A program made the translations under genes and the position numbers. DNA of 64,000 bases from Alkalihalobacterium chitinilyticum. Its GTDB lineage: Bacteria > Bacillota > Bacilli > Bacillales > Bacillaceae_F. Below, piece after piece: positions 1-8,480 of this stretch; positions within the stretch are counted from its first letter, which is position 1; the number at the start of each line of letters is the position of its first letter. The stretch is taken from assembly GCF_029028005.1 (NCBI RefSeq), contig NZ_JAOTPO010000008.1, positions 124,001 through 188,000 of the forward strand, given 5' to 3'. The notes beneath the pieces were generated by a model. The model saw only the letters and a list, made by a program, of their open reading frames with translations. It was not told where the DNA came from and searched no databases.

Positions 1-192
1 TGGAAGAAAGAAGCCTAACCCTTCGTCAGCCGCGATATGCTGGACATGAAAAATATTTTCTTGATTATTTTGTCTAAACCATTTAAGAATTTTACCTGCA
101 TTATCAGCTGCTATTAGTGGATTGCTTAACTCCATTCTTCCGTTCGGAAAATAATCGTTTTGAATATCAATAATAATTAAAGCAGTGCTCAT
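1..192 (-). CDS. Isochorismatase-family cysteine hydrolase, 3' end outside window
   Basis: The minus-strand reading frame starts at 192 with ATG behind GAGGTG and stays open to the window edge, giving the first 64 residues. The start reads MSTALIIIDIQNDYF, the typical beginning of isochorismatase/nicotinamidase-like hydrolases, with the conserved catalytic Asp at residue 9. A FxxxxNQENIFHVQHI stretch follows, matching the second beta strand of the fold. These enzymes hydrolyse amides or isochorismate in the cytoplasm; the substrate cannot be told from this part. The catalytic Cys and Lys lie partly or wholly outside the window. Confidence 0.85.
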   Translation of the reverse strand, partial: MSTALIIIDIQNDYFPNGRMELSNPLIAADNAGKILKWFRQNNQENIFHVQHIAADEGLGFFLP

Positions 193-994
193 GTATTCAC
201 CTCATTAAAATATTTAGTATAGTATAATTCTATTAAGTATATTAATTATTATGAATTTTTATATAAAATATTTAGATTATTAAGATTGAAGTGTTAACGG
301 ATGAGAACGGGAGTAATGAATGATTAAAGCCAATTATCAATCTATAGAGACACTCCTGCTTCCCTCTTTTAATAGTGAGATGAAGAATTTAGCGGACTGA
401 GAGGACCTTATTTTCATGAAAACGGCCATAATCGATGATAGAGGACTGAGAGGCCATTATTTGCTAAAAAATACGCCGAAATCAACGGAATTGGGCTAAA
501 TAAGGGCCTCAGAGTCCGTTCCGATCATTAAAGCATAGGATTTTGCTTAAATAGCGTCCTCTCAGTCCGCTTAGAATTCAATTCGGGAAATTGATCATTC
601 TCGTATTACTAAAATCATCTATAGCTTGAAAAAGTAGGGTGGGGAAAACGCTAAATTAAACCTGTATTGTAAAAAACGAAGTATTCTAGCAAAAAGGGCC
701 TTCCTTTTCTCCTAATATAGTAGTATCTGAAGTAGTACATGAATTAATAGAAGAATTCTTTTTGTATCTAGCTAGAAAATAGACATATGAAAGAAAAATT
801 CTCTGCAATAAAAAATTTGACCATCGTTAGATTTAAAATTGTGATATCAGTAATAGATATGTGTAAAGGACTATACCTTTTTACCCTTTCTTCTGCCATG
901 TTTTAGCTCTATAATTTTATGGGGAAATTATCAAAAATAGGAAAAATTGATGTGGAACTAAAGTACGGTAATGTAAAGAAAAGGAGATAAGAAC
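193..994. other. Intergenic region, no gene seen
   Basis: About 800 bases without a convincing reading frame. It holds one divergent copy of the nested inverted-repeat element (392-570, listed separately). The rest is AT-rich with scattered stops in all frames. Confidence 0.6.
392..570. repeat. Nested inverted-repeat element, copy A (divergent)
   Basis: The outer arms GCGGACTGAGAGGAC (392-406) and GTCCTCTCAGTCCGC (556-570) are perfect complements. A second pair of related units lies inside (GGACTGAGAGGCC near 443 and GGGCCTCAGAGTCC near 501). The length of 179 bp matches five further copies in the window. The centre differs from theirs and lacks the shared CTATGAATCACGT core. Confidence 0.75.
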
Positions 995-1648
995 GTGAAG
1001 AAAAAATCATCCGGAGTAGGGAAAAAGGTACAAAGTAAGAGACTTCAAAGAAACATGGTTGTCTGTATAGCTTCCTTAGCAATTCTTTCAGCTTGCAGCA
1101 ATTCAACTTCACAAGAAGATGTTACTGTAACCGATAACGAGACATTGGTTGAACAAGAGGTCATTGCTGATGAAGAACCTAGTAATATAGAACCTACCAA
1201 TGAAGAATCTCATAATGAAGACAAAGAAATGGAAGAGAAAAAAGATACTGTTAAATCAGAACTGCCAAAAACAATTGAGGTGGATCAACAATTAATACAT
1301 AATAACGGTACGGTCTTGACAATAGAAAGTGTCCATTTAGGAGAAGAATTCATAACGATTGACATACAAGCGATTAACGGGGCAAGTAATAATGTATTCC
1401 TTTCCTGGGGTGGAAAAAATTCGATGATCTTACAGGATGATACAGGAGTAACCTATCCTTTCTTGCCACCAGAAAGGAATCATAACTTAGAAATAAAAAT
1501 TGGAGAACGCTTATCAGGTTCGCTTATTTTTGTTGGCAGGATTAACGGTGAAGCGACCTCTCTTCATTTAAAAACCAATCCAAATGGCTCAGAGGATAAA
1601 GATGCGACAGATATGCCATCTTTCTTCTTCGAATATGAAGACCTCTAA
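995..1648 (+). CDS. Uncharacterised lipoprotein
   Basis: GTG start behind AAGGAG (981-986). The N-terminus is very basic, then a hydrophobic stretch ends in the lipobox LSAC with the lipidated Cys at residue 34, so the protein should be anchored outside the membrane. A low-complexity acidic linker (about residues 40-85) is followed by a beta-rich domain of about 110 residues resembling the immunoglobulin-like DUF4352 type of exported domains; this is a resemblance only. The stop is 19 bases before the OmpA-like lipoprotein, so the two probably form an operon that ends at the terminator near 2386. Confidence 0.75.
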   Translation: MKKKSSGVGKKVQSKRLQRNMVVCIASLAILSACSNSTSQEDVTVTDNETLVEQEVIADEEPSNIEPTNEESHNEDKEMEEKKDTVKSELPKTIEVDQQLIHNNGTVLTIESVHLGEEFITIDIQAINGASNNVFLSWGGKNSMILQDDTGVTYPFLPPERNHNLEIKIGERLSGSLIFVGRINGEATSLHLKTNPNGSEDKDATDMPSFFFEYEDL

Positions 1649-1667
1649 GACTAAGGGAGGTTAACCA

Positions 1668-2357
1668 ATGATAAGCAAAGCTGCATTTAATATATTAGGA
1701 TTACTTCTATTAATCTCATTGATGGTTTCCTGCTCAAATGACAACACAGTTAATCAAGAAGACGAGTCAGAAAACACTCACATACAGGAAGTAGATTTAG
1801 AGACGTCTAACAACAATACCCAAAAGTTCACATCAGATGTCACAATAGAAAACAACGTACAATCACAAGTCTATTTGTCTCAAGTACCTAGGAGTAGGGT
1901 CATTGTAAGAGAAATTCAACTGTCACAAGTGGAAAAGGAAATTTTGGATACATTGACGGAATTTGAAGCTGTTGTTGAAGAACAGCTAACAACCTTAACG
2001 TTACCTGACAATATCCTCTTTGATTTTGGTTCACATCAACTTCGAGATGAGGCAAATGAAGTAATTGAACAACTAGTACAAGTAATAGAAGCGTCAGAAG
2101 GTGAAGTGCATATTGCAGGTCATACCGATCATATTGGAGAGGCATCGTTTAACAAGCAATTATCTGAAGATAGAGCACAATCAGTTTTACAAGCATTCGT
2201 TAATAAAGGCCTAGACGAGTCCCGCTTCGTCGCTGAGGGATTTGGTGAAGAAAAGCCCATCGTCAGCAATACTCGCCCTGACGGTTCTGATTACGAAGAA
2301 GGACGACAAAAAAACCGTCGAGTCGAAATTACAGTCCAAGGATTATTTCAAGAATAA
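1668..2357 (+). CDS. OmpA-family lipoprotein
   Basis: ATG behind AGGGAGG. The signal peptide ends in the lipobox VSC with Cys22. The last ~120 residues form an OmpA C-terminal (peptidoglycan-binding) domain: ILFDFGSHQLRDEA, then GHTDHIGEASFNKQLSEDRA with the conserved Asp and Arg that hold meso-diaminopimelate, then an NRRVEI ending. In Gram-positives such proteins tether the membrane to the wall, as in YiaD-like or MotB-like proteins. There is no transmembrane motor helix here, so a flagellar role is unlikely. It is probably co-transcribed with the lipoprotein upstream. Confidence 0.88.
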   Translation: MISKAAFNILGLLLLISLMVSCSNDNTVNQEDESENTHIQEVDLETSNNNTQKFTSDVTIENNVQSQVYLSQVPRSRVIVREIQLSQVEKEILDTLTEFEAVVEEQLTTLTLPDNILFDFGSHQLRDEANEVIEQLVQVIEASEGEVHIAGHTDHIGEASFNKQLSEDRAQSVLQAFVNKGLDESRFVAEGFGEEKPIVSNTRPDGSDYEEGRQKNRRVEITVQGLFQE

Positions 2358-2385
2358 ATCAGTAAGGTTCACTTTTATATAGGGT

Positions 2386-2424
2386 AAGGAGTTGTTTCAA
2401 TTTTTTGGAACAACTCCTTTTTTA
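2386..2424 (+). terminator. Intrinsic terminator
   Basis: AAGGAGTTGTT (2386-2396) pairs with AACAACTCCTT (2409-2419), followed by a T-run. It ends the two-lipoprotein operon. Confidence 0.9.
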
Positions 2425-2573
2425 TAGCTGATAGATGTTGTTGCAGCTCTTTTTTATTTTCATTAGCCGTTTGATATAGGTATGATGATGAAGTTATGGT
2501 ACTATCAAGTTAACAAATTCATATTGCATACTAAGGTAGAGACACTAAATTAAAGAATATAGGAGTATTTGTT

Positions 2574-2786
2574 ATGTCATTTTCTAATGGAGATATCGGA
2601 TTATTAGTTACTTTTTTAGTTATTTTATTTTTTTTAATGTTTGTAATTGCTATTATGGCAAACGTCATAAAGTTTGTAAAAAAACAATCCAGTGAAGAAA
2701 AAGACTTGAAAATCGAAGAATTACACAATGAAATTGTAGAGTTGAAAAAAGAAATTGAAGAGCTGAGAACAGGTCGAGATGCGTGA
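2574..2786 (+). CDS. Small membrane protein with coiled-coil tail
   Basis: 70 residues, ATG behind TAGGAG. One transmembrane helix (about residues 9-33) is followed by a charged cytoplasmic coiled coil (KIEELHNEIVELKKEIEEL). No family recognised. It is a single gene between two terminators. Two other tiny proteins in the window (30828-30950 and 32972-33088) share the plan of one helix plus a short charged coil. Confidence 0.7.
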   Translation: MSFSNGDIGLLVTFLVILFFLMFVIAIMANVIKFVKKQSSEEKDLKIEELHNEIVELKKEIEELRTGRDA

Positions 2787-2812
2787 GTATAAAAGTAATA
2801 GGTTACAGCTGA

Positions 2813-2846
2813 GGGCGTTTCTGCAAGGTGGCAGGAACGCCTTTTT
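2813..2846 (+). terminator. Intrinsic terminator
   Basis: GGCGTTTCTGC pairs with GCAGGAACGCC, followed by TTTTTC. It ends the 70-residue membrane protein gene. Confidence 0.85.
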
Positions 2847-3043
2847 CAATTCAGCGCGGAATACTGCCCGAGCAGCAGCTGAAACGAAAGAAGAGGTCAT
2901 CATAGAGCGCGAATGAAGCCCGAGCAATTATTAAAATGAGGTAGGAGATCATCCCAATACTCATCCACACAAAGATGCTCCCTAATAAAAAGAACCAGTC
3001 ATTCGACTGACTATCCTTATTCTACTTACATGCATTTATTTTC

Positions 3044-3190
3044 TTATATTTTATTTGGAGTAGTTTTTCTTGATGATGGTAGGCTTTTTGAAATAATTTG
3101 CCTTTTTTTGTTACGTCGCTTGCTGGACAATTGGTATATTTCGAGAAATAGTATCTTGTGCACATTTCTCGCCACCACATTTGGATTCAT
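3044..3190 (-). CDS. Possible 48-residue protein downstream of a c-di-GMP riboswitch
   Basis: The frame starts at ATG (3190-3188) with GAGGTGA upstream, separated by the palindrome ACCATATGGT, so spacing is longer than usual. The product begins MNPNVVARNVHKILFLEIYQ and continues as a basic tail. No family recognised. It lies just downstream of the riboswitch at 3238-3318 and is followed by a weak hairpin plus T-run (2996-3014, minus direction). It may be a real small gene, a remnant, or only leader RNA. Confidence 0.35.
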   Translation of the reverse strand: MNPNVVARNVHKILFLEIYQLSSKRRNKKRQIISKSLPSSRKTTPNKI

Positions 3191-3237
3191 ACCATATGGT
3201 TCACCTCATTTGGCCATACTTGTAAGGACTTGGAACG

Positions 3238-3318
3238 TATTCGGCAGCTGGCTGGCATGACTTACGTTTTAGCCCCTATAGCTTTGCGTTAGCATTTTTC
3301 AAAGATTTTGCCTGTTCG
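3238..3318 (-). ncRNA. c-di-GMP-I (GEMM-I) riboswitch aptamer
   Basis: Read on the minus strand the segment has the conserved GEMM-I landmarks in order: GGCAAA, then GAAAAATG, ACGCAAAGC, GGGGCTAAAA, then GCCAGCCAGCTGCC closing on the first GGCA. ACGCAAAG and CAGCCAGCTGCC are the most diagnostic parts. The P2 hairpin looks poorer than usual, so binding may be weakened. No expression-platform terminator is obvious before the tiny ORF at 3190. Known members respond to c-di-GMP and control motility, biofilm or exported proteins. Confidence 0.72.
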
Positions 3319-3485
3319 TACGAAAATGGTAGTTTTTCATGTCATACCATCAAACATTTTTGAAGCCCTGTAAAAATATTTAATTAAAGTTATCTACATG
3401 TAGATCGAATTTATCCTGGCGAATCGCACCGCTGTGTCGCAGCTTTAGCTATACTATACTAAAGAAGGAAAAAATACCTGGTCGG

Positions 3486-3974
3486 TCATTCATCGGATGA
3501 ATGAAAGTACTCTTTTATCTTGTTTTTCCCAAGTTCTTTTAGCGCCTCGATTTCCTCGGCTGAAAAATGGTGTTTTAATGTCGTTTTCATTTCTTCAAAT
3601 TCTTTTTCAGTTAAGCCATTTTTTACTTTATCTACCATTGTGACCAACTCTGTCATCGAAAATTCAGACAGCACCCTTGTGATCGCCTCATCTTTTGTTA
3701 ATGCGAGCTCCTCTTGTTGGTCGGTGGAAGTTTCATCCGTCATTGGGCCGAGATCATGGTGGCGCAACTCAACTTCATCATCGGCTAAACCAGCATCATG
3801 TTGTGACTCAATTTTGTCTTGCCCCAACATATCAAACTTTTCATTACTAATAAAGTTCTCCTTCAAATCTTTACCTTCCTCTAAGAAGTTGTGATCTGCC
3901 ATTAAGTTTTTCCCAAAATTCGTGCCTGTCAAAATAAAAAGAGCAATGAAGGCGAAAAGAATAAGTCTAAGCAT
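3486..3974 (-). CDS. Exported or anchored acidic protein, paralogue of 43794-44204
   Basis: Start taken at ATG 3974 behind AGAGGTGAACAAC; a longer frame to 4040 lacks a ribosome site. 162 residues: a hydrophobic N-terminus (MLRLILFAFIALFIL), an acidic middle and a helical C-terminal domain (KDEAITRVLSEFSMTELVTM...LTEKEFEEM). The same C-terminal pattern occurs in the protein at 43794-44204, so the two are paralogues. No enzyme motif is visible; function unknown. Confidence 0.7.
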   Translation of the reverse strand: MLRLILFAFIALFILTGTNFGKNLMADHNFLEEGKDLKENFISNEKFDMLGQDKIESQHDAGLADDEVELRHHDLGPMTDETSTDQQEELALTKDEAITRVLSEFSMTELVTMVDKVKNGLTEKEFEEMKTTLKHHFSAEEIEALKELGKNKIKEYFHSSDE

Positions 3975-4048
3975 GTTGTTCACCTCTGATATGTGTGTGT
4001 TTTTAGTGATGAAACCCGATATAACCGAGCATATACACATTGGTCACA

Positions 4049-4300
4049 GTGTCGACATCAATTAGAAAGGACATACATAAAATCGGGAGCTTAATATTTA
4101 TATCCATGCTATTTCTCATTTTCTTAGATGACAGTAAAGATGTAAGAGTGATTGTACCTGGGATGGAAGAGTTAGTATTAGAAAGTGGAAAGTATACAAT
4201 TTTTCATGAGTATCCGTATCCTATCGCAAAATCGTATATTATAATCGGAAATGCAGCTAATTTGTATTTGTATTTACAGCTTAATTTGTGGGGCAATTAA
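4049..4300 (+). pseudogene. Probable truncated membrane-anchored protein
   Basis: The frame (GTG at 4049, or TTG at 4040) has no ribosome site. It codes for one hydrophobic helix, then VRVIVPG...LVLESGKYTIFHEYPYP, which resembles the start of a family of Bacillus exported proteins of unknown function. After that the sequence turns into unrelated-looking AT-rich residues and stops early. Loss of the 3' half, or a frameshift, is the simplest reading; a short real protein is possible. Confidence 0.35.
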
Positions 4301-4303
4301 ATA

Positions 4304-4345
4304 TAAAAAAGCTCGGTTTACACATCGGTGAACCGAGCCATTTTT
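4304..4345. terminator. Bidirectional intrinsic terminator
   Basis: GGCTCGGTTCAC and its complement form a stem around ACATCG, with an A-run on the left and a T-run on the right. It serves the plus-strand remnant and the minus-strand gene at 4398-4634. Confidence 0.85.
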
Positions 4346-4397
4346 ATTACTTTTTTTACCTTCTTATATCACAAACTCTCTCGTTAGTGGACTATGA

Positions 4398-4634
4398 TTA
4401 GTTAGGGTTCCTTTTTTCTTCGAGTTCTCCCCAAATTATGTACGCAATTCCTGTAATCAAAGTAAATAAACTGAAAATATTTAGTGTATAGCCAACATCA
4501 CTTACCATATCCGCTATTATTCTTCCATTACCTATACCTAAAGCAGAGCCAAAAATGGCTACACTTAAATATTTGGTAGATATTAGAAATGCAGATATAG
4601 CTATAAATGCTACGCCAGCTCCTCGTTTCGTCAT
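4398..4634 (-). CDS. Small membrane protein, two helices
   Basis: Start ATG 4634 chosen because GGAGGG lies 7 bases upstream; the frame extends to 4661 without a ribosome site. 78 residues with two hydrophobic segments (about 5-33 and 45-68) and a charged ELEEKRNPN tail. No family recognised. Confidence 0.65.
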   Translation of the reverse strand: MTKRGAGVAFIAISAFLISTKYLSVAIFGSALGIGNGRIIADMVSDVGYTLNIFSLFTLITGIAYIIWGELEEKRNPN

Positions 4635-4821
4635 AAATTCGCCCTCCATTTCAAAAAACATTTTTCAATTCTAATCATTTGTTTTTATTAACCTTAGTTT
4701 AACATTAACGCTTTTTACTGCAACTCTATGAAACCTTTTTACTTTTAAAGCGTATTAAGAACATACAATAATTAATGGGCTTACAAATAACGTAATGGTA
4801 TTTGAATGAGGTGAACTTATT

Positions 4822-5322
4822 ATGAAGAAATTGTTAATGATCTTTTTCGCCACAACTAGTATTTTTGGATTGACGATGTTTATCAACGATCGTGATGTTT
4901 CAACCAATATCACATCTGGTTTAGCCTTTGGGATTTTCATGACGGTCATTCTAGGGGCTATGAACTACCTTTTAGTTAAGCGAGTCGGTGGAAAAGCTGA
5001 AAGTAGTGTAAGGCAAGAAAAAGAAATTGAACTTCAGCTGCCATATCAAGATGCCTTTGAGCTGTGCAAAAACTCTCTTTCTAGTATTAACGGTACGAAA
5101 ATTACTCATGAAGATGTAGAAAAAGGGATCATCCAAGCAAAGACAGGAGTCAACATTCAAACATGGGGTGATAAACTAGAATTTCATATTCAAAAAGTCG
5201 ATGAAGAAGTTTCTAAAGTATGGGTTCAAAGCAGGCCTATCGTTCCAACCACTTTAATTGACTACGGGAAAAATTTAAACAACATCAAACTGATCTCTAA
5301 CTATCTAGAAGAAAACCGTTAA
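4822..5322 (+). CDS. Membrane-anchored protein of unknown function
   Basis: ATG behind GAGGTGAAC. 166 residues: two transmembrane helices (about 3-20 and 32-52), then a soluble cytoplasmic domain of about 110 residues beginning IELQLPYQDAFELCKNSL and ending in an amphipathic helix. The start of the soluble part resembles domains that handle lipids or small ligands near the membrane, but no family is assigned. It stands alone, with its own promoter region upstream. Confidence 0.7.
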   Translation: MKKLLMIFFATTSIFGLTMFINDRDVSTNITSGLAFGIFMTVILGAMNYLLVKRVGGKAESSVRQEKEIELQLPYQDAFELCKNSLSSINGTKITHEDVEKGIIQAKTGVNIQTWGDKLEFHIQKVDEEVSKVWVQSRPIVPTTLIDYGKNLNNIKLISNYLEENR

Positions 5323-5445
5323 AGGAATACTTTTTTAGTTTTATGAACATCCAACATCTTGCTGTAGATTACGAGAGGATGAACTGCACAATTACTTTTT
5401 AAGGGCAAATAAGTAAAGTAGATTGATGAATTGGGGTAAAAAGAA

Positions 5446-5679
5446 ATGGACTTCTTTGAAGAAAAAGGTCGAACGTTATTATTAGAAGTTATCGGAATAC
5501 TATTGATTTTAGCCGTGATTTCTTTTTTGACCGAACCAGATGCTTTTTCACTTTTTGTACTTTTACTAAACATTGGCTTGTGGGGGGTAATGTATAAAGG
5601 ATATTTTTGGGCTAAAATAGTTACGGTCATTTGGCTGTTTATTCAAGTTGTTATATACATATGTACAAGTTTCATTTAA
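5446..5679 (+). CDS. Small membrane protein, two to three helices
   Basis: ATG behind TTGGGGTAAAAAG. 77 residues, nearly all hydrophobic, with helices at about 10-28, 32-52 and 55-76. No motif or family recognised. Confidence 0.6.
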   Translation: MDFFEEKGRTLLLEVIGILLILAVISFLTEPDAFSLFVLLLNIGLWGVMYKGYFWAKIVTVIWLFIQVVIYICTSFI

Positions 5680-5814
5680 ATATTTTCAAAAAGTATCTCG
5701 GCGTATATGCTGTACAAAGAAAAGTAATATACTCATCAATTTACTATAATTCAATTGTGAGCTTAAACGTTTAAACATTGTAGTGAAAAATATTAAGTAG
5801 TGGTGGGAAGCTAA

Positions 5815-6348
5815 ATGAAATTTCTTTTTATTGGTTTAATGTTAGTACTGTTATTCACTATTCCAGTTACGGGTTGCTCTAATGATACAAACGTACAAAA
5901 ACACTTAGATAAAGAAGTAAATTTAGATTTTGAAGTTCAGTATATTCGTACCAATGCGTTCGTTGACGGAAAGAGTTATCCGACCGTTTCACGGATTTCT
6001 TCAACCGAGGAGTTAAACGCTTATTATATCGAGAACAAAGATGCCTACGATTTAGAAAAAAAAGAAGTAGTTTATTCCGATGCAACCATTGGTTTTTTGG
6101 ATGCAATAGAGAAATATAACGATGATTTTTTCAAAGATCATGTTCTTGTGTTTGTGTTATTACAAGAAGGTAGCGGGTCTATTCGGCATGATATTACAGA
6201 CATCAAACGTAATAAAAGTCTTGTCGATGTTAGTGTCAAAAGAAATGTACCCCAATACGCAACTGATGATATGGCAGAGTGGCATGTCATGGTTGAGCTT
6301 AAAAGAGATACATATAATGCTTCTGAGTTTAAAATAGTATTTGAATAG
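5815..6348 (+). CDS. Uncharacterised lipoprotein
   Basis: ATG behind GTGGGAAG. Signal peptide with lipobox VTGC, Cys21. The mature part has YIRTNAFVDGKSYP, SSTEELNAYY and VLLQEGSGSIRHDI stretches typical of a Bacillus family of secreted proteins of unknown role; some relatives are annotated as protease-inhibitor-like (PrcB-like), which I cannot confirm. Monocistronic. Confidence 0.75.
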   Translation: MKFLFIGLMLVLLFTIPVTGCSNDTNVQKHLDKEVNLDFEVQYIRTNAFVDGKSYPTVSRISSTEELNAYYIENKDAYDLEKKEVVYSDATIGFLDAIEKYNDDFFKDHVLVFVLLQEGSGSIRHDITDIKRNKSLVDVSVKRNVPQYATDDMAEWHVMVELKRDTYNASEFKIVFE

Positions 6349-6416
6349 GATGATTATTTTACTGTGACTACCGGTGAAGGATCGGTCATTGCACATATTT
6401 TTTTCTTGTGATATTA

Positions 6417-6441
6417 TTTCATTGAACAGGCGGTGAATGAA
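6417..6441. promoter_or_regulatory. Probable TetR operator overlapping the regulator's own start
   Basis: TTTCATTGAACA ... TGAATGAAA forms an imperfect inverted repeat right at the ribosome site of the TetR gene. Its left half, TTCATTGAACA, is the exact complement of TGTTCAATGAA in the perfect palindrome before the permease gene (7109-7128). Shared half-sites suggest autoregulation. Confidence 0.55.
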
Positions 6442-7077
6442 ATGACAGATAAGAAAATGACAGAACGTGCAAAGCAGGCTCAACAACGGAGAAATGAGCT
6501 TCTTCAATCTGCCAAACGATTGTTTGCAGAAAAAGGCTACCATGCAACTACAACAAGATCGATTAATCAATCTATCGGTATGGCTGACGGATTGATATAC
6601 CATTATTTCCCTGAAGGTAAAAAACAAATCCTGTTTACTCTTATTGAAGAGGAATCCGAAAGAAAGCTTAATGGCATGCGACAAGCTGTTTCTTCCCTTC
6701 ATAAGGAAATGCCTGTAGACGAATTTTTGTTTAATATCGCAAAAATAATTTTTAAATATGCAACGAAAGACAAAGAATACATTCTTATCCTATTTAGAGA
6801 AAGTAATATTTTGGAGTCGGATGCTATTACTAGCTTCTTTCATCAATTTAAAGAAACGATTGATTTTGCAGTGGACATTTTGAACCATTATATTGCGGAA
6901 AATAAAGTAAAGGATCTTGATCCAAGAATGATGCTTATGCAATTTTCTAACTCGATCACCATATATATTATTCAAAAACTCATTATGAACAAAGACTTTA
7001 TTTTTGGATTGGAAGAAGAGGAAGATTACATTCGTATGTTAGTGGATCATACAGTAAAAACGTGGTCTCGATCATAA
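6442..7077 (+). CDS. TetR/AcrR-family transcriptional regulator
   Basis: Start at ATG 6442, served by AGGCGGTGA; an in-frame GTG lies three codons earlier. 211 residues. The N-terminal helix-turn-helix (RRNELLQSAKRLFAEKGYHATTTRSINQSIGMADGLIYHYFPEGKKQIL) is classic TetR, followed by an all-helical ligand domain. It directly precedes an ABC-2 type permease, whose promoter carries a palindrome matching the one at this gene's start, so it probably represses both genes until a ligand binds. The inducer is unknown; toxic compounds are a reasonable guess from the export partner. Confidence 0.92.
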   Translation: MTDKKMTERAKQAQQRRNELLQSAKRLFAEKGYHATTTRSINQSIGMADGLIYHYFPEGKKQILFTLIEEESERKLNGMRQAVSSLHKEMPVDEFLFNIAKIIFKYATKDKEYILILFRESNILESDAITSFFHQFKETIDFAVDILNHYIAENKVKDLDPRMMLMQFSNSITIYIIQKLIMNKDFIFGLEEEEDYIRMLVDHTVKTWSRS

Positions 7078-7108
7078 AAGGAGGAGGCCACTTATTTTAC
7101 CTATTTAA

Positions 7109-7128
7109 TTCATTGATTGTTCAATGAA
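7109..7128. promoter_or_regulatory. Perfect 8-4-8 palindrome, likely TetR operator
   Basis: TTCATTGATTGTTCAATGAA is a perfect inverted repeat (8 bp arms, 4 bp centre) 30 bases before the permease start. Its right half recurs in complement at 6418-6428 beside the TetR gene. Confidence 0.65.
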
Positions 7129-7157
7129 ATATATATTTTTAAAAAGGAGGAAGGAAC

Positions 7158-8318
7158 ATGAAAAACTTTATTTTAAGTAAGAATTTTATTGGAGTTATTC
7201 TATTTGTCTTTGTCATTCAAATGTTGTTAGCCTATGCGAGCTTTGGTCCGGTCATATTTACTGAGGTTAAAAACTTACCCGTAGGATTTGTTTCGAGTGA
7301 CACTGGAGAAATGATCAAACAAGTGGAGTCAGAAATGATCTCAACAGACATGAAAGAGGTGGAATGGATTTTATATTCCAACTATGAAGAGATGATGGAA
7401 GGCTTAGAGAATAAAGAAGTATACGGCGCTCTTCATATTCCAGAGAAATTCACTTCAAGTTTAAGTGCTATAATGGAGGGAACACTTCAACCTGTAACGA
7501 TCGACATATTTATTAATGAAGGAATGAATCTCCAAGGAGCACAGATAGTTAGTTCGATCCTAGGAGGCGTTGTTGCAAAACAAAATGCCGAGATAAGAAA
7601 TGAATTACTTGTACGTTACGCTGCGAATGACATCCAAGTTTCACCAGATGATGTATTATTAATAGGTAACATAGTGACAGCAAACACCACTCAAATACAT
7701 GCTCCAAGCAGCAATAAAGAAGGGCAGCTACCAATGATATTTACTGTATTGATTTGGCTTGGTAGTTTAATAGGTGCTTTAATGGTATGGCTTGGGATGC
7801 ATCGTCCTGAACAAAAGCCTGGCTCTTTTATAAGTACACAATTGGTATCTGGTCTTCTGCTATCAATCGTTCAAACCCTCTTAGCCTATATCATTGTAAA
7901 TGTGTTTATGGGACTTGAGGTCACAAATACAGGACTTCTTTTATTTTTCATTTTATTGACAGCATTCGTTTTTTTCTTAATTCAAAGCTCCGTTTTAAAT
8001 TGGTTTGGATTTAAAGGGTGGCCAATTCTAATCATTATTTGGCTCTTTGGTCCCGCCCTAGTCCAAGTTCCGCCTGAAATGTTATCTAATGCCTATTATT
8101 ATGGCGTTTATTCGTGGATCCCAATACGTTTCCATGTGGAGGGCTTTAAGGATATTCTCTTCTTTAATGGAGGGGGCACGTTTAACCAATCGTTAAGTGT
8201 TGTCATCGGTATTGGGGTTGGTTTTCTACTCATGATTACCCTTTCTATTTTTTCTTTAAGACAAAGGGATTTAACAAAGAGCCCTCTAAAAAAGCGAATG
8301 GATAATGTGGCATCCTAA
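7158..8318 (+). CDS. ABC-2 type / YhgE-Pip-like membrane permease
   Basis: ATG behind AAAGGAGGAAGG. 386 residues: one N-terminal helix (about 9-28), an extracellular domain of about 160 residues (LPVGFVSSDTGEMIKQVESEM, YGALHIPEKFTSSL), then five or six helices. This is the plan of ABC-2 type exporters and YhgE/Pip proteins. No ATPase gene is adjacent, so it may borrow one or act like stand-alone YhgE proteins. Probably controlled by the TetR protein upstream. Ends at a strong terminator. Confidence 0.82.
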   Translation: MKNFILSKNFIGVILFVFVIQMLLAYASFGPVIFTEVKNLPVGFVSSDTGEMIKQVESEMISTDMKEVEWILYSNYEEMMEGLENKEVYGALHIPEKFTSSLSAIMEGTLQPVTIDIFINEGMNLQGAQIVSSILGGVVAKQNAEIRNELLVRYAANDIQVSPDDVLLIGNIVTANTTQIHAPSSNKEGQLPMIFTVLIWLGSLIGALMVWLGMHRPEQKPGSFISTQLVSGLLLSIVQTLLAYIIVNVFMGLEVTNTGLLLFFILLTAFVFFLIQSSVLNWFGFKGWPILIIIWLFGPALVQVPPEMLSNAYYYGVYSWIPIRFHVEGFKDILFFNGGGTFNQSLSVVIGIGVGFLLMITLSIFSLRQRDLTKSPLKKRMDNVAS

Positions 8319-8337
8319 CATTTTATAAAAGATTAAA

Positions 8338-8384
8338 AAATATCCCAATTTCTCAAAGTTAGTGCAGAAATTGGGATATTTTTG
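8338..8384 (+). terminator. Intrinsic terminator
   Basis: AATATCCCAATTTCT pairs with AGAAATTGGGATATT, followed by TTTT. Confidence 0.9.
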
Positions 8385-8480
8385 TTGAAAAGTATATTAA
8401 GTTGTAATTGAAATAAAATTTGCACTTACAACTATGTTAAAGGGTGTACTTAACAACGAAGAGCTTTAATTAAGTAGGTG

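Noticed and set aside
3030-3260. 76-residue plus-strand frame in the riboswitch region
   Set aside because: No ribosome site, odd composition, and the opposite strand carries a recognisable c-di-GMP-I riboswitch.
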